This document shows positions 1-7,174 of a stretch of 20,141 bases of DNA, piece by piece. The notes under the pieces are model-generated. The model did not search any database. It saw only the letters and a list, made by a program, of their open reading frames with translations, and had not been told where the DNA came from. The translations under genes and the position numbers were made by a program. Source of the stretch: JAXGQD01 sp964401615 (GTDB lineage Bacteria > Bacillota > Clostridia > Saccharofermentanales > Fastidiosipilaceae); contig CAYNZF010000037.1 in the NCBI GenBank assembly GCA_964401615.1, positions 1 to 20,141 on the forward strand, given 5' to 3'. Each line of letters starts with the position of its first letter. Positions within the stretch are counted from its first letter, which is position 1.

Positions 1-55
1 GAGCATTCGGTTCATACCCGAAGTGTCGTTGGTTCGAATCCGACTACCGCTACCA
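1..55 (+). tRNA. tRNA-Met (anticodon CAT), 5' end outside window
   Basis: The 3' part of a tRNA is present. The anticodon arm is a TTCGG/CCGAA stem (6-10 with 18-22) closing a seven-base loop with CAT at 13-15. The T arm pairs 28-32 with 40-44 around TTCGAAT, and a CCA end is encoded at 53-55. The anticodon stem lacks the three consecutive G-C pairs of initiator tRNA, so this is an elongator tRNA-Met, or less likely a tRNA-Ile2 whose CAT is modified to lysidine. The acceptor 5' strand and D arm lie upstream of the window. Confidence 0.9.
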
Positions 56-59
56 TTAT

Positions 60-134
60 GGCCCGTTGGTCAAGCGGTTAAGACATCGCCCTTTCACGGC
101 GAAAACAGGAGTTCGATTCTCCTACGGGTCACCA
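60..134 (+). tRNA. tRNA-Glu (anticodon TTC)
   Basis: Complete cloverleaf. The acceptor stem pairs 60-66 with 124-130 with one G-T pair. The anticodon stem TCGCC/GGCGA encloses a loop with TTC. The T loop is TTCGATT. CCA is encoded at 132-134. Only four bases separate it from the preceding tRNA, so the two are almost certainly processed from one transcript. Confidence 0.97.
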
Positions 135-149
135 ACTTACTACCTTATT

Positions 150-226
150 GGGTGCTTAGCTCAGCTGGTTAGAGCGCATGCTTCACACGCATGAGGTCGT
201 AGGTTCGAGTCCTATAGTACCCACCA
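150..226 (+). tRNA. tRNA-Val (anticodon CAC)
   Basis: Complete cloverleaf. The acceptor stem pairs 150-156 with 216-222, including one G-T pair. The anticodon stem CATGC/GCATG closes a TTCACAC loop with anticodon CAC, reading GTG. The T loop is TTCGAGT and CCA is encoded at 224-226. Confidence 0.97.
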
Positions 227-232
227 TATTTT

Positions 233-307
233 GCGGAATTAACTCAGTGGTAGAGTGTCACCTTGCCAAGGTGAAAGTCGCGAGTTCGAATCTCGTATTC
301 CGCTCCA
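233..307 (+). tRNA. tRNA-Gly (anticodon GCC)
   Basis: Complete cloverleaf. The acceptor stem GCGGAAT/ATTCCGC pairs 233-239 with 297-303 perfectly. The anticodon loop TTGCCAA carries GCC. The discriminator is T304 and CCA is encoded at 305-307. A strong hairpin with a T run follows immediately. Confidence 0.97.
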
Positions 308-310
308 ACG

Positions 311-333
311 AAAAAGTGCTTCGGCACTTTTTT
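311..333 (+). terminator. Terminator-like UUCG hairpin inside the tRNA array
   Basis: An eight-base stem, 312-319 with 324-331, closes a TTCG loop flanked by C and G, the exceptionally stable C(UUCG)G tetraloop. It is followed by a T run to 333, where tRNA-Cys begins. The form is that of an intrinsic terminator. Its position just before another tRNA suggests partial termination, or an RNA-processing hairpin. No promoter for tRNA-Cys is visible in the short gap. Confidence 0.7.
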
Positions 334-407
<74 letters not shown>

Positions 408-410
408 ACA

Positions 411-439
411 AAAGACGAGCTGGAAGGCTCGTTTTTTTT
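411..439 (+). terminator. Intrinsic terminator of the tRNA array
   Basis: The stem ACGAGC/GCTCGT (415-420 with 427-432) has a six-base loop and is followed by an uninterrupted run of T to 439. It lies directly after tRNA-Cys and is the expected end of the array transcript. Confidence 0.85.
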
Positions 440-522
440 GACTCGGAACCGGCTGAAAAGTACGGATCCGGCGGAGCTGCACCAGCGCGGTTAGATCCGC
501 AGGCCGCGGTGCCTCCAATGTA
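440..522. repeat. Partial second copy of the tRNA-Cys 3' end
   Basis: The eleven bases GGTGCCTCCAA at 508-518 repeat 398-408, the acceptor 3' strand and CCA of tRNA-Cys plus one base. As with the first copy, a terminator hairpin follows directly. The 68 bases between the first terminator and this repeat are close to the 64 bases of tRNA-Cys that precede the same motif. However, no D, anticodon or T arm can be folded there. GCACC at 479-483 can pair with GGTGC at 508-512, and GCGG at 487-490 with CCGC at 497-500, giving a GC-rich hairpin instead. This may be a decayed tRNA-Cys duplicate or an old attachment-site scar; I cannot decide. Confidence 0.45.
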
Positions 523-550
523 CGATGAGCCGCAGGGTTCGTCGTTTTTA
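523..550 (+). terminator. Second terminator-like hairpin, downstream of the repeat
   Basis: A ten-base-pair stem (523-532 with 537-546, including G-T pairs) closes a GCAG loop and is followed by a short T run. It resembles the terminator after tRNA-Cys in its outer sequence and occupies the same position relative to the repeated tRNA 3' end. From about 551 to 690 I see nothing further apart from an imperfect dyad around 640-651. Confidence 0.6.
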
Positions 551-698
551 TCAGGCTCAAACTTTTATCCAACATAGCTCAAGCGGTGATAAAAACAAAA
601 ATTATGCAGCTCGCAGCTATCTGACGAAATTCTGCTTTTGCATGTATGCATAGCTCATTTCGCTTCTGCTCAGTACATCGAAAATTAAAATGATTATT

Positions 699-707
699 TG
701 TTATAAT
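699..707 (+). promoter_or_regulatory. Extended -10 promoter for lon
   Basis: TGTTATAAT at 699-707 is a consensus extended -10 element (TGnTATAAT). No good -35 box is present 16-18 bases upstream, as is common for extended -10 promoters. The lon start codon is 28 bases further on. I see no CIRCE (HrcA) inverted repeat here. Confidence 0.6.
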
Positions 708-735
708 TGTCTAATCTAACTTAAGGGGAATTAAA

Positions 736-3132
736 ATGCTTGATTTCAACTCGTCCGAAATATTAAAACAGATATCTGAAGAAGGGGAGATCAGCTTACC
801 GCTCATCCCCATGCGAGGGCTTGTCGTTTTGCCCAAAATATCTGTTGGCTTTGAAGTCAATCGTTCAATGTCCACAGCTGCCGTACAAGCCGCGCTCAAA
901 GAAAGGCGTCTCATTCTGCTGGCTCCGCAATTTGATCCGGATATCGAAAAACCCAAAGCGGCCGACTTGACTCAGGTGGCTTGCCTTTGCTCAATCGTTG
1001 ATGTGGTGGATTCGGCTCAGATCGAAAACCTCAGGGTTCGAGCGGAAGCACTGATTCGTTGTGAAATCCTGGAATATGAAAAAGAAAAACCATATTTTCG
1101 GGTCAAGTGTAAACCGATTATTGACACAGAACAAAGCGAAAGCCAACAATTGGAGGCTGAAGCCTGTCGAAGAGCGATTGTAAAACGCTTTCAAAACCTT
1201 ATTCAAATCACAAATCGGCCCGGGTCCGATATGGTCGTTTCGCTTTTGCAGATCAGCAATCCCTCGGATGTCGTCGATATTGTCGCTACAAACATCGAGC
1301 TCAGTTTCGAGGAGATGTTACGTATCCTCGTGGAGAAAGACCCTTTAAAGCGCCTGTATGACATGCTGGTCAATATGGAAAAGGAACGTCAATTGGCGGG
1401 CTTTACGGCTGAGCTGGAGGACAAGGTTCGTGAGGCCATTGATGAAGGCCAAAAGGAATATTACCTGCGGGAGCAATTGAAAGTCATCCATGAGGAACTC
1501 GGTGAGGGTGAGGATGCCCAGACCGAAGTGATGACGTACATGAAGAAACTCGAGTCAATCACCGCGCCTGAAGACACCAAGGAGCGACTGCACAAGGAGA
1601 TTCAGAAATTTTCTAAAATGCCGCCGGCTTATCCGGACACCGCCGTGGCACGCAATTACCTTGACTTGGTTTTTGAGCTGCCATGGGGTAAAAAAGCCAC
1701 AGAAAACATCAACATCGCTCAAGCCAGAGCTCAATTGGATGCGGACCATTACGGTCTGGAAAAAGTGAAAGAGCGTTTGCTGGAATACCTCGCCATCAGA
1801 GCCAGACAGATGGCTCACCAGGTGGTCGATACAAAAGCACCTATCCTGTGCCTGGTCGGCCCTCCCGGTGTTGGAAAAACTTCGGTGGCTATGTCCATCG
1901 CCAAAGCCCTGGGCAGGCCCTATGTCCGCATGTCTCTGGGGGGAGTCCGGGACGAAGCCGATATTCGCGGACACAGACGGACTTATGTCGGTGCTTTGCC
2001 GGGTAGAGTCATTAATGCCATCAAGACGGCCAAAGTCGACAATCCACTGATCTTGCTCGATGAGGTGGATAAATTGGGTAATGATTACCACGGTGATCCT
2101 TCATCAGCCTTATTGGAAGTACTGGATCCGGAACAAAACAAAGCCTTCCACGATCACTATCTTGAACTTGACTACAATCTCTCCAATGTACTTTTCCTGA
2201 CGACGGCTAATTCTCAGGAAACGATTCCATTGGCTTTGCTGGACCGTATGGAAGTCATCGAACTGAACGGCTATACGGAAGAAGAAAAATACAATATTGC
2301 CAAGCTGCACTTATGGCCGAAACAGATGACTACAAACGTAGTTTCGAAGAAAGAGGTCACTCTGCTTAAAGAGGGTCTGATGACACTCATACGTGAATAT
2401 ACACGCGAGGCAGGTGTTAGGCAGCTGGAACAGATGTTGGCCAAAGTGTGCCGGCGCATCGCTTTGGAAATCAGTGAACAAGAAGCCAAGGGAGAAACAC
2501 CGGAATTACCGATTCGTATCAGACGAAAAGAGGTGGTCCGTTATTTAGGAAAACCGCGTTTCCGTTATGATAAGACCGATACCGTCGATCGGATTGGTCA
2601 GGCTACCGGCCTGGCATGGACCGCGGTTGGCGGGGAAACCTTGACGATCGAGGTCGCGGTTGTGCCGGGTACGGGTAAATTGGAGTTGACCGGTCATTTA
2701 GGACAAGTGATGCAAGAGTCGGCCAAAGTGGCTTTGGCGTTTATCCGCACAAAAAGCGAAGAAATCGGTTTAGCGAATGACTTCTTGAATAAAGTTGACA
2801 TCCATGTGCACGTACCGGAGGGTGCTACTCCTAAAGATGGTCCTTCGGCAGGCATCACACTGGCTACCGCTCTGTACTCCGCGCTCGCACATGTCCCTGT
2901 GCGCCATGATCTGGCGATGACCGGTGAAATTACCATTCGAGGACGCGTACTGCCAATTGGTGGTTTAAAAGAAAAACTGATTGCCGCTCATCGTGCCGGA
3001 ATCAAAGTGGCCTTGATACCTTCGGACAATGTCGCAGACATCGACGAATTACCTAATTCGGTGCGAAAATCGATGGAGATCATTGCCGTGGACAGTGCAG
3101 AAGATGTCTTTGCGAAGGCCTTGCTGCGCTAA
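736..3132 (+). CDS. lon: Lon ATP-dependent serine protease (endopeptidase La)
   Basis: A cytosolic AAA+ protease that unfolds and degrades damaged and short-lived regulatory proteins. All family parts are present over 798 residues, a normal length. An N-terminal LON substrate-binding domain (about 20-210, beginning LPLIPMRGLVVLP) and a helical linker precede the AAA+ module. Walker A is G375-T382 (GPPGVGKT, Lys381) and Walker B is LILLDEVD with Asp442 and Glu443. The C-terminal protease domain has Ser704 in PKDGPSAG and the partner Lys747 in GGLKEKL, 43 residues apart as in the E. coli enzyme. AAGGGGA at 723-729 supports the ATG at 736. It appears to be monocistronic, followed by the convergent ABC exporter with only 52 bases between them. 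No frameshift or missing key residue is seen. Confidence 0.98.
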   Translation: MLDFNSSEILKQISEEGEISLPLIPMRGLVVLPKISVGFEVNRSMSTAAVQAALKERRLILLAPQFDPDIEKPKAADLTQVACLCSIVDVVDSAQIENLRVRAEALIRCEILEYEKEKPYFRVKCKPIIDTEQSESQQLEAEACRRAIVKRFQNLIQITNRPGSDMVVSLLQISNPSDVVDIVATNIELSFEEMLRILVEKDPLKRLYDMLVNMEKERQLAGFTAELEDKVREAIDEGQKEYYLREQLKVIHEELGEGEDAQTEVMTYMKKLESITAPEDTKERLHKEIQKFSKMPPAYPDTAVARNYLDLVFELPWGKKATENINIAQARAQLDADHYGLEKVKERLLEYLAIRARQMAHQVVDTKAPILCLVGPPGVGKTSVAMSIAKALGRPYVRMSLGGVRDEADIRGHRRTYVGALPGRVINAIKTAKVDNPLILLDEVDKLGNDYHGDPSSALLEVLDPEQNKAFHDHYLELDYNLSNVLFLTTANSQETIPLALLDRMEVIELNGYTEEEKYNIAKLHLWPKQMTTNVVSKKEVTLLKEGLMTLIREYTREAGVRQLEQMLAKVCRRIALEISEQEAKGETPELPIRIRRKEVVRYLGKPRFRYDKTDTVDRIGQATGLAWTAVGGETLTIEVAVVPGTGKLELTGHLGQVMQESAKVALAFIRTKSEEIGLANDFLNKVDIHVHVPEGATPKDGPSAGITLATALYSALAHVPVRHDLAMTGEITIRGRVLPIGGLKEKLIAAHRAGIKVALIPSDNVADIDELPNSVRKSMEIIAVDSAEDVFAKALLR

Positions 3133-3184
3133 AATGACGGCCTCAGAGCATCTGTAGACGTTCAAGGCCCTGAAGATTGTGCCA

Positions 3185-4948
3185 TTAGCTGATTGGGCTT
3201 TCCAATTCCAGGAATTGAGCCTTGTACAGCTTCGCGTAAAAACCATCCTTCTCTAATAGCGCGTAGTGATTGCCTTGTTCCCTGATTCCCGTTTCATCGA
3301 CATAAATGATTTCATCCGCATTTTTGATGGTCGAAAGGCGATGTGCGATCAGTAGGGAAGTGCGCCCGCGTGAGAGCTCCTCAAGTGACGACTGGATCAT
3401 GTTTTCAGTTGCCGTGTCCAGGGCGGAAGTGGCTTCATCAAGAATCAGGATCGGCGGATTTTTCAGAAATAATCGGGCAATCGATACCCGTTGTTTTTGT
3501 CCGCCTGAAAGCTTGGTCCCGCGTTCACCCACCATCGTGTCATATTTATCCGGCAAACTCATGATGAAATCGTGCAGAGCCGCTTTTTTAGCCGCGGCGA
3601 CGATTTCGTCGTCTGAGGCATCGACTTGACCGTAGCGAATGTTTTCTTTGATGCTCGAGGCAAAAAGAAACACATCTTGCTGCACGATGCCGATTTGAGT
3701 CCTGAGAGACTTGACGGTCAAATCTCGAATGTCGTGGTCATCAATGAGGATGCGGCCGCTGCTGACCTCATAAAAGCGTGGAATGAGCTGGCAAAGCGTC
3801 GTTTTCCCCCCGCCGGAGGGTCCGACTACGGCAATTTTTTTTCCGGACGGTATGTCCAGATTGATATGGTCCAATACGGCTTTATCCTCGTTGTACGAAA
3901 AACTGACATCTTCAAATTTTATTTGACCACGTGTGCTTTTTAGTTCAATCGCGCCGACTTTGTCTGTGATGTCCGATTTAACTTGCATCAACTCAATGAA
4001 TCGCTCAAAACCCGCCATGCCATTTGTGTATTGCTCAAAAAAAGCGACCAGTTTTCTGATGGGTGTCAGAAAAACATTGACGTACAAGGTGAAGGTGAGC
4101 ATGTCAGTAAAGTTCATCTGCTCATTCACAATGAAATAAGCACCCACGCCGATTACCGTAAGGTTGAGCAGCGCGGTCATCAGATCCATTCCCGCCGTAA
4201 AACGAGCCATGGATTGATAGTAATCTTTTTTGGCTTCCCGGTAAGACCGATTGCCGCGTTCGAATTTTTCGATTTCGTAGTTTTCATTACTAAACGCTTT
4301 GGCCACGCGTACCCCTGAAATCGCGTTCTCCAGATCCGCATTGATAGCGGCTGTGTTGACTTTGACTTTTTTCGAACTGTTGGCCATATCTCTTCGCGAA
4401 TTGATACTCAACCAGACAATCAAGGGAATCATCAAGAGTAAGAGCAGAGCCAGTTCCCAACGAATGTACAGCATCGCCACGAAAGAACCCGTTAAAGTTA
4501 TGCCGGCGATAAAAAGATCCTCGGGACCGTGGTGAGCGAGTTCAGTGATTTCAAAAAGATCCGAAATGATGCGGCTCATCAGGTGACCGGTGCGGGTATT
4601 ATCGAAAAAACTAAAAGGCAAGGTCTGCAGGTGCGTGAAGAGATCACGGCGCAGATCGGATTCCATGCGCACGCCCAATAAATGTCCCCAGTAAGTGACG
4701 ATGTAGTTGAGAACAGAACTCAGACAATAGAGCAGAAAAAGTCCGCCCATCAGCAAGGCAAAAGAGCTGTATGCTTTTATGGGCAAAAGTTCACTCAAAG
4801 CGTAACGTGAGAGCAGCGGGAATGATAGGGCAATGAGGGCAATGCCGAGTGCGCAAAACAAATCCAGGTAAAACATTTTTCGGTAGGGTTTGTAATATGA
4901 AAAAAACAAGCGAAGTTTAGATCCATAAAAATCTTTAGCTGTATCCAT
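3185..4948 (-). CDS. ABC exporter, fused permease-ATPase (MsbA/Sav1866 type)
   Basis: A half-transporter of 587 residues that should dimerise in the cytoplasmic membrane and export a lipid or hydrophobic compound; the substrate cannot be read from sequence. The N-terminal half (about 1-320) holds the six-helix type-1 exporter membrane domain, with SFFDNTRTGHLMSRI at the first coupling region. The nucleotide-binding half has Walker A GPSGGGKTT at 376-384 (Lys382), the signature LSGGQ at 480-484, Walker B ILILDEATSALD around 500-510 and the H-loop LLIAHRLST. All are intact, so it should be active alone as a homodimer; no partner gene is adjacent. It diverges from yigZ across a 95-base region in which the two putative promoters overlap. 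The start ATG has only a weak purine-rich site (GAAAGAG) upstream. Confidence 0.95.
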   Translation of the reverse strand: MDTAKDFYGSKLRLFFSYYKPYRKMFYLDLFCALGIALIALSFPLLSRYALSELLPIKAYSSFALLMGGLFLLYCLSSVLNYIVTYWGHLLGVRMESDLRRDLFTHLQTLPFSFFDNTRTGHLMSRIISDLFEITELAHHGPEDLFIAGITLTGSFVAMLYIRWELALLLLLMIPLIVWLSINSRRDMANSSKKVKVNTAAINADLENAISGVRVAKAFSNENYEIEKFERGNRSYREAKKDYYQSMARFTAGMDLMTALLNLTVIGVGAYFIVNEQMNFTDMLTFTLYVNVFLTPIRKLVAFFEQYTNGMAGFERFIELMQVKSDITDKVGAIELKSTRGQIKFEDVSFSYNEDKAVLDHINLDIPSGKKIAVVGPSGGGKTTLCQLIPRFYEVSSGRILIDDHDIRDLTVKSLRTQIGIVQQDVFLFASSIKENIRYGQVDASDDEIVAAAKKAALHDFIMSLPDKYDTMVGERGTKLSGGQKQRVSIARLFLKNPPILILDEATSALDTATENMIQSSLEELSRGRTSLLIAHRLSTIKNADEIIYVDETGIREQGNHYALLEKDGFYAKLYKAQFLELESPIS

Positions 4949-4981
4949 AAAAAACTCTTTCGTTGATATGCGACATCCGCG

Positions 4982-5012
4982 ATGACAGATGTATGCTTTC
5001 TTGTGCTAAAAT
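4982..5012 (+). promoter_or_regulatory. Promoter of the yigZ operon
   Basis: TAAAAT at 5007-5012 preceded by TG at 5004-5005 forms an extended -10 element. ATGACA at 4982-4987 is a five-of-six match to the -35 consensus but at a long 19-base spacing. Transcription would start near 5019, just before the ribosome binding site GGAGG at 5031-5035. Confidence 0.5.
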
Positions 5013-5038
5013 TATATCCAGAAAAGCCTTGGAGGCAA
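5011..5038 (-). promoter_or_regulatory. Promoter of the ABC exporter
   Basis: On the minus strand TATAAT (5016 to 5011) is a perfect -10 box, with TTGCCT (5038 to 5033) as a four-of-six -35 box at 16-base spacing. The -10 box shares bases 5011-5012 with the opposite promoter's -10 box, so two polymerases could not occupy both at once. The leader would be about 55 bases. Confidence 0.5.
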
Positions 5039-5043
5039 TATGA

Positions 5044-5718
5044 TTGGGAAATTATACCACAGTAAGACAGCAGTCAGAATTTGAACTGGAGATAAAAAAA
5101 TCGCGTTTTATCGGCTATGCTAGCCCAGCACAAAATGAGACTGAAGTAAAAGAATTTCTTAGCCATATTAAATCTCTGCACCCTCAAGCCAGGCATCAAG
5201 TTTATGCGTGGCGCGTGGGAGGTTTTTCGGAACAACAAGCAATGCAACGTTATTCGGACGATGGTGAGCCGGCCGGTACCGGTGGGCTGCCGGTGCTTAA
5301 AAAGCTCGACGCTCAAGCTTTAACACAGCTTGCGGTGGTGGTGGTGCGCTACTTTGGAGGTGTGCTGCTGGGGACCGGTGGACTTAGCAGAGCCTATGCC
5401 GCCTGCGCGGAAGCAGCCATCGACAAGGCCCGACCCGTGTTGATGCGAGAATTGCAGGTTTATAGCTGTGTTTTGCCCTACCACGTTTATGAACTCACAA
5501 AAAACAAGCTGCATGAAACGGAAATGCTGCTGTATGACGAAGAGTTCGAAGCGGAGGTGCGTTGTAAGCTGGCGTGCAAGCCGGAACAGAGTGCCTGTCT
5601 GATGGACATCATTCAGGAGATTGGAAATGGCCGCTTACAAGTAGATTATTTGGAAAGCCGCTACATCGCGGAACTGCAAGATCTACCGGCTTTACCAAGC
5701 ACAGATGGAGAGAAGTAA
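5044..5718 (+). CDS. YigZ/IMPACT family protein with DUF1949 domain
   Basis: A 224-residue protein of the conserved YigZ family, relatives of eukaryotic IMPACT, generally thought to act on translation or RNA; its biochemical activity is not settled. The N-terminal IMPACT domain (about 1-125) carries the family signature SDDGEPAGTGGLP at 71-83 and VVRYFGGVLLGTGGL. A DUF1949-like C-terminal domain fills about 135-210. I chose a TTG start: GGAGG at 5031-5035 lies eight bases upstream and the protein begins correctly with NYTTVRQQSEFE. An ATG at 5040 is out of frame and stops after 14 codons. This is the first gene of a four-gene run; its stop codon directly abuts the next start codon. Confidence 0.92.
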   Translation: MGNYTTVRQQSEFELEIKKSRFIGYASPAQNETEVKEFLSHIKSLHPQARHQVYAWRVGGFSEQQAMQRYSDDGEPAGTGGLPVLKKLDAQALTQLAVVVVRYFGGVLLGTGGLSRAYAACAEAAIDKARPVLMRELQVYSCVLPYHVYELTKNKLHETEMLLYDEEFEAEVRCKLACKPEQSACLMDIIQEIGNGRLQVDYLESRYIAELQDLPALPSTDGEK

Positions 5719-6528
5719 ATGTTGGACATCAGTAAAGAAAAAAATGATTTAAAATTGGCGGTCTTGATCGACGCTGATAACATTTCCGCGCGTTTTGTCA
5801 AAGGTATGATGCAGGAAATCGCCCTTTACGGCACCCCAACCATCAAACGAATCTACGGTGACTGGACACGTCCGAACATGCTGACCTGGAAAATGACCTT
5901 GCTGGATTACGCAATTGCGCCTGTACAGCAATTTGGATACACCTACGGTAAAAATGCGACTGACTCGGCCATGATCATCGATGCCATGGACATCCTCTAC
6001 GAAAACAGGGTGGATGGCTTTTGCCTTGTATCTTCGGACAGCGATTTCACACGCTTAGCCACAAGACTCCGTGAAGCGGGAAAAATGGTTTTTGGAATCG
6101 GAGAACAAAAAACACCCAATGCTTTCATCGCGGCTTGTGACAAATTTATTTATTTGGAAATCTTGACTGTGGACGAGACCCTTGAGGGTTTTACCGTGGA
6201 GTCCGAAGCGGTGACCGGCAGTCCGGCCAAGAGCTTGAGCCGCCCGCCCCATGAGGATGACATCATCGCGGGTCACCATATTTTGAGCGTCGGCCCCGAT
6301 GTGATCAACCTGATTAAATCCTGCATCACGGACTTGGCGGATGAACAAGGTTGGGCTTTTTTAGGAGATGTCGGCAACTTGCTGCTGAAAGTCAGGCCGG
6401 CTTTTGATTCACGCAGTTACGGATACCCCAAGCTTACGCCCTTGATTCGCTCGATTGATTCATTTGAAATCAATGAGCGCCCAACCGGCCAAAATAATGT
6501 CAAACACATTTTTATCCGGATTCGTTAA
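5719..6528 (+). CDS. NYN-domain (LabA/DUF88) putative RNase with C-terminal LOTUS/OST-HTH domain
   Basis: A 269-residue protein with two recognisable parts. Residues 12-150 form a NYN domain of the limkain-b1/LabA type, a PIN-like fold of metal-dependent ribonucleases. The conserved acidic positions are present: Asp18 and Asp20 in VLIDADN, Asp82 in KNATDSAM, and Asp107 and Asp109 in SSDSDF. Residues about 192-269 look like an OST-HTH/LOTUS domain, a small RNA-binding winged helix. The combination suggests an RNA-targeted nuclease or RNA-binding regulator in the cytosol; the target is unknown. The ATG at 5719 follows the yigZ stop with no gap, with GGAGAG at 5707-5712 inside yigZ, so translation of the two is probably coupled. 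The fetA-like gene follows after ten bases. Confidence 0.9.
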   Translation: MLDISKEKNDLKLAVLIDADNISARFVKGMMQEIALYGTPTIKRIYGDWTRPNMLTWKMTLLDYAIAPVQQFGYTYGKNATDSAMIIDAMDILYENRVDGFCLVSSDSDFTRLATRLREAGKMVFGIGEQKTPNAFIAACDKFIYLEILTVDETLEGFTVESEAVTGSPAKSLSRPPHEDDIIAGHHILSVGPDVINLIKSCITDLADEQGWAFLGDVGNLLLKVRPAFDSRSYGYPKLTPLIRSIDSFEINERPTGQNNVKHIFIRIR

Positions 6529-6538
6529 GGTAAGCTTG

Positions 6539-7174
6539 ATGAAGAACGTAGTGATCAGGACCGAAAATTTATCTTTCAGAAATTTAATCAAATACGACGA
6601 TATCGAAATCTTGAGAGAGCAATGCACGTTTATTTGCGGTGAAAGCGGCAGTGGTAAATCGAGCCTTCTTAAGATTATCAACGGCACTGTGTCGCCCTCG
6701 AGTGGTGCGGTCTATTATAATGAAAAAGATATTTCTGGAATGGACAGCCTGCTTTTACGTCGTGAAGTTATGCTTCTTTCCCAAAGCAGTTTTCTCTTTG
6801 ACTTGAGCATCAGCGAAAATTTCGACAAGTATTACGAATACAGGGAAGCTAAACCCATCAGTGAGGCGGAGAAAAAGAGCTTTATGAAGCTTTGCGCTGC
6901 GGATTTTCCGCTCAACTCACTCTGCCAGACTTTGTCCGGAGGAGAGCGCCAAAGAACTTTTTTGGCTATCGGACTTTCGTTTAAACCTTCGGTACTGCTT
7001 CTGGATGAGCCTACTTCGGCACTCGATGAGCAGACTTCAAGGCGGCTGTTTACACAATTGCAAAACTACAGCAGAACAGAGCGGATGACTATGGTAGTGG
7101 TCAGCCATGACCGCGCCCTGGCAAAAATCTTTGGAGATCAATTTATTGCTTTGAAGGAGGGTGCTTGCGGATGA
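6539..7174 (+). CDS. fetA: ABC transporter ATP-binding protein, FetA (YbbL)-like
   Basis: A 211-residue ATPase that should energise the membrane protein encoded next to it. Walker A is GESGSGKS at 34-41 (Lys40), the signature is LSGGE at 132-136, Walker B is LLLDEP with Asp156 and Glu157, and the H-loop is VVVSHD. Longer forms that start inside the NYN gene are possible. I prefer the ATG at 6539: AAGG at 6527-6530 is eight bases upstream, and the domain begins immediately after with MKNVVIRTENLSF. The stop overlaps the permease start as ATGA. In E. coli FetAB exports iron and protects against oxidative stress; a metal-export role here is inferred from the pair's architecture, not shown. Confidence 0.88.
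   Translation: MKNVVIRTENLSFRNLIKYDDIEILREQCTFICGESGSGKSSLLKIINGTVSPSSGAVYYNEKDISGMDSLLLRREVMLLSQSSFLFDLSISENFDKYYEYREAKPISEAEKKSFMKLCAADFPLNSLCQTLSGGERQRTFLAIGLSFKPSVLLLDEPTSALDEQTSRRLFTQLQNYSRTERMTMVVVSHDRALAKIFGDQFIALKEGACG

Noticed and set aside
440..517. A sixth, intact tRNA gene ending in CCA at 517
   Set aside because: Only the acceptor 3' strand matches. No T loop, anticodon arm or 5' acceptor strand can be found.
1555..2091. 178-codon antisense frame inside lon
   Set aside because: Antisense to the conserved AAA+ domain, with no family resemblance; a shadow frame.
3139..3169. Bidirectional terminator between lon and the ABC exporter
   Set aside because: GGCCT/AGGCC gives only five base pairs around a 21-base loop with no clean T run on either strand.
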